Assembly: GCA_002499445.1 (NCBI GenBank)
Contig: DALS01000007.1
Location: 1,126 to 23,181 of the forward strand
Direction of reading: 5' to 3'
Source of the DNA: Methanosarcina sp. UBA293
GTDB taxonomy: Archaea; Halobacteriota; Methanosarcinia; Methanosarcinales; Methanosarcinaceae
Length of the DNA: 22,056 bases
Shown: positions 8,383-14,827 of the stretch, piece after piece
Position numbering within the stretch: position 1 is the first letter of the stretch
Layout of the letters: the number at the start of each line of letters is the position of its first letter
Translations under genes and position numbers: made by a program
The notes under the pieces: model-generated
The model's input: the letters and a program-made list of their open reading frames with translations, nothing else
Database searches by the model: none
What the model was told of the DNA's origin: nothing

Positions 8383-8916
8383 TTATTTATAGAGTTCTTT
8401 TAAAGTCCAGAGCACTGTGCTTCGGAAAAATCCTTTTGTTTCCACTTTTAAAGAGTCCTCATTCATGGCTTTAACGGTCTCCTTTAAGGGCTCTTCCGCG
8501 TCAAGCACTTTTCTTATAGTTTTTTCATCGGTTTCCACTATTATAGAGGGTCCGAACTTTGAGTTAGGATCGTTAGGAGTATCATGCTTGTAAAATTCTC
8601 CTATCTTCCCTCCTCTCATAAGTAAAGTCACGTAAAGCATCTCGCCGTTGTCAAGTTTAATTTTTCCGGAAATTTCCTCGCTTGCTACAAGCCTCTTGAG
8701 GATTCCAGGAACTTCATTGAAATTCTGGTTATAAAGCTCGGCTTTTTCACTTAGTTCTGTAAAGAGATCGTTCTCAGTAGTAGTATTTTCAGGTGCTTTA
8801 TAAAGCTCGGCTTTCTCGATACTGGTTACATTTGAGGCTGCACCTGCTATCGGGACAAACAAAAGCATAATTAGAAGGAAAAAACTCAAGACTCTAGTTT
8901 TGCTGTGGGGAAACAT
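8383..8916 (-). CDS. Exported protein with possible SCP2-like domain
   Basis: A 177-residue protein of unknown function. Residues 1-27 form a clear secretion signal: basic KTR, a hydrophobic SFFLLIMLLFVPIAG core and an AGA-AS cleavage region. No further membrane span or lipobox is visible, so it should be released or remain near the envelope. A short linker follows in which EKAELY occurs twice (34-39 and 58-63). Residues about 70-175 form a compact alpha/beta domain. The order of a GKIKL..GEMLYVTLLMRGGKIGEF strand region, an SIIVETDEKTIRKVL segment and a C-terminal amphipathic helix resembles SCP2/sterol-carrier-type lipid-binding folds. That likeness is my impression and is weak. No strong ribosome-binding site is seen before the ATG. 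It ends head-to-head with the glmU cluster and shares the terminator at 8308. Confidence 0.75.
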   Translation of the reverse strand: MFPHSKTRVLSFFLLIMLLFVPIAGAASNVTSIEKAELYKAPENTTTENDLFTELSEKAELYNQNFNEVPGILKRLVASEEISGKIKLDNGEMLYVTLLMRGGKIGEFYKHDTPNDPNSKFGPSIIVETDEKTIRKVLDAEEPLKETVKAMNEDSLKVETKGFFRSTVLWTLKELYK

Positions 8917-9066
8917 AATTAAAAGTAAGAAGCAGGTGTGTAAAAAAGTTATTGGTACAAGTTAACCTGAAATGTCAGTAGTTTATAGGTTAATTCTCTA
9001 ACACATGCGAGTGTGGTATAAAATAATATAAAATAAAATAAAATTTACCTACGTTACATTTACCAA

Positions 9067-9174
9067 CGATAAATCTACTATAATAAATCCACCACGGTAA
9101 ATCTGCTATGGTAAATCTGCTATGGTAAATCTGCTATGGTAAATCTGCTATGGTAAATCTGCCATGGTAAATTA
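9067..9174. repeat. 14-bp tandem repeat array
   Basis: About seven and a half units with an exact 14-bp period run from 9067 to 9174 with consensus TGGTAAATCTGCTA. The middle units (9095-9150) are identical apart from the first base; the first two (9067-9094) and the last are degenerate. The unit length is not a multiple of three and no ORF crosses it. The array stops at the stop codon of the minus-strand small gene. A more degenerate AT-rich run (9015-9045) precedes it. Confidence 0.9.
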
Positions 9175-9372
9175 TCAAAGTTTAAGAGAGGGCCTGAATA
9201 CTTCGGAACAGTATTTGTCAAAGACCTCGTCTTCAACCTGTTCGAACATTTTTTTGTAGTTTTTCGATTTAGGGTCGTGCTTGCTCATAGTTTTCTTGAC
9301 TTCAGCATTCATTTTATCAAGGGTTTTCTGGTCGAAACCTTCTGTATTCTCCATAGTAAACATAAAAATCAT
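9175..9372 (-). CDS. Small orphan protein, charged and helical
   Basis: I do not recognise this protein. The reading frame is open from a GTG at 9396 (73 residues), but the ATG at 9372 is the better start because AAGGT lies about 10 nt before it, giving 65 residues. Two more in-frame ATGs follow within seven codons. The product is rich in Lys, Glu and Asp, with helix-friendly stretches and one Cys near the C-terminus (DKYCSEVF). It has no membrane segment or obvious motif. The setting is odd: the 14-bp array begins directly at the stop codon, and a near-perfect hairpin lies about 100 bp upstream. A 13-bp sequence (GTAAATTATCAAA) occurs on both sides, at 9167-9179 and 9495-9507. It is probably a real gene, but short enough that chance cannot be excluded. 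Confidence 0.5.
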   Translation of the reverse strand: MIFMFTMENTEGFDQKTLDKMNAEVKKTMSKHDPKSKNYKKMFEQVEDEVFDKYCSEVFRPSLKL

Positions 9373-9471
9373 ACTCTGAATTACCTTATTAGGCACAAAT
9401 TTTTTAAGCTGTTAATCTGTTGTATTACCAACATGATTGCTGTACTATTTTAGAATTAATACTTAAAGTAA

Positions 9472-9504
9472 GGTAATTTACTCAGCGTTGCTGAGTAAAT
9501 TATC
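9472..9504. promoter_or_regulatory. Near-perfect 15-bp hairpin upstream of the small orphan gene
   Basis: Thirteen consecutive perfect pairs (TAATTTACTCAGC with GCTGAGTAAATTA) plus a G-T and a G-C pair surround a 3-nt loop (GTT). No T-run follows on either strand. It lies about 100 bp upstream of the minus-strand small gene and over 400 bp upstream of the plus-strand ATPase. It could be an operator, a 5' UTR stem, or the remnant of a small mobile element. Confidence 0.6.
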
Positions 9505-9914
9505 AAACTAATTTGAAAATAATTTTAATTCAACAAATATGGGTTTTGTACTAAACGAGTTTTATACTAATAATCTAATATTTAGTTTTTTTCTTTTAGA
9601 CCAAACCCTTGTATGCACTTTAAAGGCTCACTATCTCAAGTTCTAGATTTGGAATGTCTGGAATGCCTGTATTCGCATGAGTATTGATTCAATAAGCAGT
9701 GAATCAGAAGTCTTTCAATAAGTTAATTACTTGTTTACTCATATAAATAATTTACATTCATACTATATCCTACATGCTGCACGTATTGTTACATTGAAAA
9801 AATGAAACACAAGAATGAACTGACTGAGAACAAACCTGTACAATTATTTTAGAAATAGCTTAAATAATGAATTTTTTAGAAGGCTCTTTTTTAGCCATAT
9901 GAAGAAGATAAGCC
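9505..9914. other. AT-rich intergenic region before the AAA ATPase
   Basis: No supported gene is seen. The region holds a 6-bp hairpin (TGATTC / GAATCA, 9685-9706) and TATA-like strings at 9740-9749 and 9857-9868 that could drive the ATPase gene. At 9899 an ATG opens a seven-codon ORF that ends just inside the ATPase reading frame. Confidence 0.45.
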
Positions 9915-11129
9915 TTGTGTAGTGGAATATTCTGTTTGGTTTATGGGGTTAATTTTATTAGGTCTTCGGATTACTATAGTCATATAGAAAATCATCGAGT
10001 TGATAGCAAAGTGCGACCAGTCTCACAAAGAGTGAACGCGAAAAAGACTCATGAAAATAATACCGGGTTTGGAAAATCTACCTCTGAGCTTCTTATTCTG
10101 AAGCCTGAAGGTTATCCATTAAGCGGCATGCTGGATGAATATCCTGTAATTGAAAATAGGGATGTTTTTGAATTCTATGCCCGGGAACAGTGGAATGGAT
10201 ATGTTGCCCGCAAGGGAGACTATCTCTTTGACCGGCGGATGTTTCCGGATTTTGCTTACCGGATAATTGACGTGGAACCTGCAGAATCCCTGATAGGAAG
10301 TTCAACCTCAATTATCGTAACAGAAGAGGAAAATGGTCTTCCTTCCTCAACAGAAATTAAAACTAGCGTTAAATTTGAGGATGTAATAGGGCAGGAACTT
10401 GCAAAGCAAAAGTGCAGACTGATCGAACGCTTCCTTGAAGAGCCCGAACGCTTCGGGAAATGGGCGCCAAGAAACATTCTCTTTTTTGGACCATCAGGTA
10501 CCGGAAAAACTATGCTCGCAAAGGCTCTTGCAAACAAAACCGATGTCCCTATCATTCCTGTCAAAGCTACACAGCTAATAGGAGAATTTGTGGGTGACGG
10601 AGCCCGCCAGATCCACCAGCTCTATGACAGAGCAGAGGAGATGGCTCCCTGTATAATCTTTATTGATGAACTTGATGCCATAGCTCTGGACCGTAAATTT
10701 CAGGAGTTGAGAGGTGACGTAAGCGAAATTGTAAATGCTCTTCTGACCGAAATGGACGGTATAGTGGAACGCGATGGAGTATGTACTATTTGCTCCACAA
10801 ACAGAATTTATTCCCTTGACTCTGCAATAAGGAGCAGGTTTGAAGAAGAGATTGAATTCGTTCTTCCTGGAGAAGAAGAAGTCGTCAGAATATTCGAATC
10901 AAATGTAAAGACCTTCCCTCTACAGGTAGAGGACTGCAATTTCCAGGCTCTTGCAAAGAAAGCCAAAGGGCTTTCGGGCAGAGATCTTGTGGAAAAAGTG
11001 TTAAAGACAGCCCTTCACCGGGCAATTATAGAAGACCGGGAAATAGTAACTGGTAAGGACTTCGAAAATGCGTTTGCAAAACTTGGAAGAAAAAACATCC
11101 CTCAGGGTCCTTCTGAACTTTATATTTAA
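9915..11129 (+). CDS. AAA family ATPase (COG1223-like)
   Basis: A single-domain AAA ATPase of up to 404 residues, similar in layout to the small archaeal COG1223 ATPases related to CDC48 and FtsH modules. The N-terminal 150 residues are unlike known domains. The AAA core has Walker A GPSGTGKT at 192-199, Walker B IIFIDELD at 247-254, a sensor-1 Asn at 296 (CSTN), candidate arginine fingers at 306 and 308, and a GLSGRDL sensor-2 region with Arg356. These features predict ATP-driven remodelling of protein substrates; the target is unknown. The start is uncertain. The frame opens with TTG at 9915, GTG codons occur at 10011 and 10032, the first in-frame ATG is only at residue 72, and no strong ribosome-binding site marks any of them. 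The AAA core is intact. It appears to be transcribed alone. Confidence 0.88.
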   Translation: MCSGIFCLVYGVNFIRSSDYYSHIENHRVDSKVRPVSQRVNAKKTHENNTGFGKSTSELLILKPEGYPLSGMLDEYPVIENRDVFEFYAREQWNGYVARKGDYLFDRRMFPDFAYRIIDVEPAESLIGSSTSIIVTEEENGLPSSTEIKTSVKFEDVIGQELAKQKCRLIERFLEEPERFGKWAPRNILFFGPSGTGKTMLAKALANKTDVPIIPVKATQLIGEFVGDGARQIHQLYDRAEEMAPCIIFIDELDAIALDRKFQELRGDVSEIVNALLTEMDGIVERDGVCTICSTNRIYSLDSAIRSRFEEEIEFVLPGEEEVVRIFESNVKTFPLQVEDCNFQALAKKAKGLSGRDLVEKVLKTALHRAIIEDREIVTGKDFENAFAKLGRKNIPQGPSELYI

Positions 11130-11279
11130 GCTGAAATATGCTTCAGTATAATGCTTATATGTTTTCTTCTTTGCCTGAAAGAGTAGAAATAATTTTATGT
11201 ATGAATATCGTTATTCTCTAGCTGGAATTATTTTAATAAAGTTTGTCAAATACGAAGCAAGAAATCAAAAGGGATCTCC

Positions 11280-11540
11280 ATGAACGAAATACGTGAAGTT
11301 GACAGGTTTGAGTGCAGAGTTATAAATGTAATCCAGAACCTGATGTGGAAAGGTATAACCGTAGAAGAAAATGGCACAAAAGGCAGAGTATATTTCGGAA
11401 GAGTCAATGGTGAGTTCAGTATTGATCACGGAGATACTCTTTATTTAGGAATCAAACCTATCTATGAAGTAGAAGGAAAAACCATGCAGGTTACACTTTA
11501 CGACGCCGAAAACAAAAAACTGGACTGGACTCTCGTCTGA
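11280..11540 (+). CDS. Conserved-looking small beta-rich protein, function unknown
   Basis: An 86-residue protein I cannot assign. It begins MNEIREVDRFECRV and alternates short hydrophobic and polar stretches, with many Gly, Val and Tyr, suggesting a small beta-barrel or beta-sandwich. It has a single Cys (12), no signal peptide and no membrane segment, and should be cytoplasmic. The ATG is preceded by AAAGGGATCTCC, a weak ribosome-binding site, and a TATA-like ATTTTAATAAAG lies near 11228-11239. It is 150 bp after the ATPase gene in the same direction, so a shared transcript is possible but not shown. Codon use is like the neighbours, and this is the best evidence that the ORF is real. Confidence 0.65.
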   Translation: MNEIREVDRFECRVINVIQNLMWKGITVEENGTKGRVYFGRVNGEFSIDHGDTLYLGIKPIYEVEGKTMQVTLYDAENKKLDWTLV

Positions 11541-11692
11541 GTTATTCTTATTAAAATGCAGACTAATCTACCCCAACTTTTTTCGCTAAAAAGGCTGAAG
11601 GAAAAGGCGATAAATTGGGAATTTTTTAAAATCAAACCTTTAAAAATCCCTTCATATTTTTATATTCCGAATTTTTGTATCTATTCTAAGCC

Positions 11693-11816
11693 TTTTTCTC
11701 AGAATTGAGTCATTTTCTCAGAATTAAGTCCCTCTCTTAGAAATAAGCCATTTTTCTCATAACTAAGCCACTCTCTTAGAATAAGTCATTTTTCTCATAA
11801 CTAAGCCACTCTAAGA
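11693..11816. repeat. Degenerate 18-20 bp tandem repeats
   Basis: About seven imperfect units of the type TTTTTCTCAGAATTAAGYCA alternate with a CTCTCTTAGAATAAG variant. The last units form a higher-order 38-bp period: a 25-bp segment at 11750-11774 is repeated exactly at 11788-11812. The array lies between the convergent 86-residue gene and RNase Z gene. The rest of the 11541-11863 gap is AT-rich with no ORF. The T-rich plus strand might help termination. Confidence 0.8.
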
Positions 11817-11863
11817 TCCTTTTATTTAAAATACAAGTTTTCTTGAGTAAAAAATTTAAAGCC

Positions 11864-12781
11864 TTATTCCGACCTGTACGGGATTTCAATTTCCATCAGG
11901 TCTTCGGCTATAATTACGTTTTCAAATATTTTTTTTGAATCGGTCAGGATAGGTTCAGCGTCATCAGTATACCGGGAGCTTATATGAGTAAGAATTAACT
12001 TTCTGACCTCTGCTTCCTTTGCGAGAGCTGCAACTTCCCCTGCTGTTGAATGCTTGGACTCCTCCGCCCAATCTGCCATCTCGTCCGCAAAACTGCCGTC
12101 ATGGATCAACACATCTGCATTCCTGCTGGCCTCGAGAATAGACTTACAGGGTCTTGTATCTCCACTATATACAACAGTTCGCCCTGGCCTTGGAGCTCCC
12201 ATTACATCTTCCGGGTTTATGAGCTTTCCATTAACCTCTACCGGGGTTCTCTTTTGTAATTTTGCGAAAAGAGGGCCTGGAGGAATACCTAACTCGATTG
12301 CCTTTTCCCTGTTGAAACGCCCAGGGCGGGGATTTTCTATAAGGGCGTATCCGAGGCTTGAGATGTTGTGTTCAGTTTTTAACGCCCGGATTACATATTC
12401 TTCTCTTTCTACAAGATCTCCGGGTTTTAACTCTATGCCTCGGACTTCGTACTTAAGGTTGAAATAACCAAGAGCTTCAAAAAGTTCAGTAAATTCCCTG
12501 GTCCCTTCAGGGCCGTAAATTAGAAGAGGTTCTTTCCTTCCCATAAAAGACATGGTCTGCATCAGGCCAGGGATTCCAAGGAAGTGGTCTGCATGTAAGT
12601 GAGTGATAAAAATTGAGGATAGGTTCATCATTCCTGTTTTCGCCCGCATCATCTGCTGCTGAGTACCTTCTCCGCAGTCGAATAAGAGAAGCTCTCCTTT
12701 CCTGTTGACCATAATTGCGGATGGATTTCTGTTGCGGGTAGGCAAAGAGCCTCCAGTACCAAGAAAAATTATGCGAAGCAT
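11864..12781 (-). CDS. rnz: Ribonuclease Z (tRNA 3' processing)
   Basis: A 305-residue short-form RNase Z, the zinc-dependent endonuclease that removes 3' trailers from tRNA precursors. The metallo-beta-lactamase core is visible from the start: IIFLGTGGSLPTRNRNPSA, then FDCGEGTQQQ at 34-43 and the metal-binding HLHADH at 61-66. Next come YSGDTRPC, with the bridging Asp, an HDGSF motif, and HSTAGEVA and LTHISSRY with the late metal ligands. An exosite (flexible-arm) region, GIPPGPLFAKLQ, is also present. It is full length. No clear ribosome-binding site is present; a TATA-like AATAAATAAG (minus strand, about 12806-12815) would give a very short leader. It is divergent from cobA and stands alone. 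Confidence 0.95.
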   Translation of the reverse strand: MLRIIFLGTGGSLPTRNRNPSAIMVNRKGELLLFDCGEGTQQQMMRAKTGMMNLSSIFITHLHADHFLGIPGLMQTMSFMGRKEPLLIYGPEGTREFTELFEALGYFNLKYEVRGIELKPGDLVEREEYVIRALKTEHNISSLGYALIENPRPGRFNREKAIELGIPPGPLFAKLQKRTPVEVNGKLINPEDVMGAPRPGRTVVYSGDTRPCKSILEASRNADVLIHDGSFADEMADWAEESKHSTAGEVAALAKEAEVRKLILTHISSRYTDDAEPILTDSKKIFENVIIAEDLMEIEIPYRSE

Positions 12782-13045
12782 ATCGAACTCACTAACTGCT
12801 TAAGGCTTATTTATTGATTGCTGTCATCTTAATTACGGGTTTCAGGAACTGGACTGCAGGCCGAGATGTATAGGGATCGATATATACAAATTACGCAAAT
12901 AAAACTATGTTAACATGGGATACTATTTATTATAAAAGCCCTTTAAACCCTACAGATTACATTTCTATCAATCTTTCCTTTTAGAAGATGCACTTTCTTC
13001 TCTAAAAATGATATTTGTATCAATTGGGCTTTCCCAGCCATGATA

Positions 13046-13058
13046 GAAATTATTTATT
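13046..13058 (+). promoter_or_regulatory. TATA-like box for the cobA-hemD-ahbC operon
   Basis: AATTATTTATTAA matches an archaeal TATA element. Transcription would begin near 13075-13080, which favours the cobA start at 13152 over the upstream ATG at 13074. The remaining rnz-cobA gap is AT-rich, with no other feature seen. Confidence 0.4.
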
Positions 13059-13151
13059 AAGATATGAAAGCATATGAAGAGAGGAAAAGCATACGAAAGA
13101 GAGAAAAAACCATCTATAAGGAATATAAAGGAAAAAAGGAACCGTCGTAAT

Positions 13152-13919
13152 ATGTCAGGAAATTACGGAAAAGTTTACCTTGTAGGTTCGGGGCCTGGAG
13201 ACCCTGAGCTTCTTACCCTGAAAGCCCGCCGTCTGATTGACAGTGCTGAAGTAATTATCTATGACCAGCTTCCTGGAAAAGCTATTTTGGACTCAATGCC
13301 GGCAAGTGCGGAAAAGATTGATGTCGGGAAATGTGCCGGCAACCACACCATGAACCAGACTGAGATAAATAAAGTACTGGTGCAGAAGGCAAAAGAAGGA
13401 AAGATGGTAGTCAGGCTTAAAGGAGGCGATCCCTATGTCTTCGGGAGAGGAGGAGAAGAAGCTGAGGTACTTGTAGCCGAAGGCATTGAGTTTGAAGTCG
13501 TGCCAGGGATAACTTCTGCAATTTCAGTGCCTGCTTATGCCGGGATTCCTGTAACCCATAGAGAGAGCACCTCTATGGTTACTTTCATAACCGGACACGA
13601 GGACACCACAAAACCTGAGAGCTGGCTTGACTGGGAAACCCTGGCAAAGTTTGGGGGAACAATTGTAATCCTTATGGGCGTGAAAATGCTTAACCGAAAT
13701 GTAGAAGAGTTAATGAAACACGGCAAAGATCCTGACACACCTGTTGCAATTATTGAGAGAGGCACCAGAGCTGACCAGAGGGTAACTGTAGGAACCCTTG
13801 CGAATATTGCAGAGCTTGCAAAGGCACGTAAAGTGAAGGCTCCTGCCATTACTGTCATCGGAGATGTGGTCAAGCTTCATGACATCCTTGGAGAGCAGCG
13901 CACAGGGACGGAATTTTAA
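13152..13919 (+). CDS. cobA: Uroporphyrinogen-III C-methyltransferase (SUMT)
   Basis: An S-adenosylmethionine-dependent methyltransferase that methylates uroporphyrinogen III at C2 and C7 to give precorrin-2, the branch compound for siroheme, cobamides, F430 and siroheme-derived heme. Motifs are YLVGSGPGDPELLTLKA near the N-terminus, VRLKGGDPYVFGRGGEE, VVPGITSAISVPAYAGIPVTHR, ITGHE and an IERGT motif near the C-terminus. I chose the ATG at 13152 (255 residues). An in-frame ATG at 13074 would add 26 very basic residues unlike the family, and the predicted transcript starts near there. AAGGA lies about 12 nt before the chosen ATG. It is the first gene of an operon with hemD 3 bp downstream, and no siroheme-synthase fusion is present. 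Confidence 0.93.
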   Translation: MSGNYGKVYLVGSGPGDPELLTLKARRLIDSAEVIIYDQLPGKAILDSMPASAEKIDVGKCAGNHTMNQTEINKVLVQKAKEGKMVVRLKGGDPYVFGRGGEEAEVLVAEGIEFEVVPGITSAISVPAYAGIPVTHRESTSMVTFITGHEDTTKPESWLDWETLAKFGGTIVILMGVKMLNRNVEELMKHGKDPDTPVAIIERGTRADQRVTVGTLANIAELAKARKVKAPAITVIGDVVKLHDILGEQRTGTEF

Positions 13920-13922
13920 CAG

Positions 13923-14744
13923 ATGCGAAGGGATCAGAATATGATAGGAGAACAGGATAATACAAAAACACCGGTTCTTGCAATTATGAGGCCGGAGGGT
14001 TACAGGGAAAAGTCAGAGGTTCTTGCCAGAGACTATGGTTTTAAGCCGCTGTATGCCCCTATGATAAAACTTGAAGATGTAAAGGATGAGGGTTTTGACC
14101 CTTTTTTACAGAGAGTTCTTGCCGGAAAATCTGACTTTGTGGTCTTTACAAGTGCAAATGGGATAACTTTTACTCTGGACAAGCTCTCTGAAACCGAAAA
14201 AGAAAACTTTATCGCGGCGCTCAAAAAAACCAGGATAATTGCAATAGGGCCTAATACGGAAAAAGAACTCCTAAATATAGGAATTGATAATTCTTTCCTG
14301 CCAGGAGATTATAGTTCTGAAGGAATTGTAGAAGCTCTCTGCCCTGAGGTAAAAGGAAAAGTCATGGACCTTGCTAGGAGCGCGTATGGGACCAAGGTCT
14401 TAGTAGAAGGGCTCGAAAACTGCGGGGCTACAGTTTATGAAACCTATGTGTACACGCTCAGCATTCCTGAAGGAGCAATTCAGAAAGAGCTGATCGAGCG
14501 TGCGCTTGCAGGGGAAGTGGATGCTTTTGCCTTTACAAGCTCGATGATGGTTAAAGGTTTTATGAAGCATGTGAAGGGGCTGGGAGCAGAGGAAACTATG
14601 AAAGAGATCCTTAACAGGGCTGTGGTAGGAGCTATAGGAACCCCTACAGGAAATACTCTGAAGAAATATGGAGTCGATGTAAAAGTGATTCCTGAGGAGT
14701 TTACCTTTGAAGCACTGTTAAAAGCTATAAAGAATCAACTTTGA
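13923..14744 (+). CDS. hemD: Uroporphyrinogen-III synthase
   Basis: A 273-residue HemD, which closes and isomerises hydroxymethylbilane to uroporphyrinogen III, the substrate of the neighbouring CobA. HemD proteins vary greatly. The assignment rests on the two-lobe Rossmann-like pattern, VVFTSANGITF about a third of the way in, IIAIGPNTEKEL, GTKVLVEGLENCGATVYETYVYTL in the middle, AFAFTSSMMVKGF, AIGTPTGNTLKKYGV near the end, and on the operon. The ATG at 13923 is 3 bp after cobA. A second in-frame ATG at 13941, preceded by AAGGGATC, is an equally plausible start giving 267 residues. The last codons are partly copied downstream (14753-14807). Confidence 0.9.
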   Translation: MRRDQNMIGEQDNTKTPVLAIMRPEGYREKSEVLARDYGFKPLYAPMIKLEDVKDEGFDPFLQRVLAGKSDFVVFTSANGITFTLDKLSETEKENFIAALKKTRIIAIGPNTEKELLNIGIDNSFLPGDYSSEGIVEALCPEVKGKVMDLARSAYGTKVLVEGLENCGATVYETYVYTLSIPEGAIQKELIERALAGEVDAFAFTSSMMVKGFMKHVKGLGAEETMKEILNRAVVGAIGTPTGNTLKKYGVDVKVIPEEFTFEALLKAIKNQL

Positions 14745-14807
14745 AATAAAAACTATAAATAATCAACTTTGAAGCACTTTCAAAGGTTATAAAGAATTAA
14801 TTTTGAA
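14725..14807 (+). repeat. Three imperfect copies of the hemD 3' end
   Basis: A 21-bp segment at 14725-14745 that includes the hemD stop (CTATAAAGAATCAACTTTGAA) recurs at 14753-14773 with one change and at 14787-14807 with more. The third copy also reproduces the upstream hemD codons (GAAGCACT at 14709 and at 14771). The repeat fills most of the hemD-ahbC spacer. Confidence 0.75.
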
Positions 14808-14827
14808 ATTTTGAAGGACAAAACAAC

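Noticed and set aside
9067..9174. Possible CRISPR array
   Set aside because: Units are 14 bp with no spacers between them, so this is a plain tandem repeat.
12054..12467. 137-codon plus-strand ORF inside rnz
   Set aside because: Antisense to the conserved RNase Z core, no start signals and no recognisable domain.
13074..13151. N-terminal extension of CobA from the upstream ATG
   Set aside because: Adds a basic low-complexity stretch foreign to the family; the internal ATG at 13152 has AAGGA upstream and gives the normal length.
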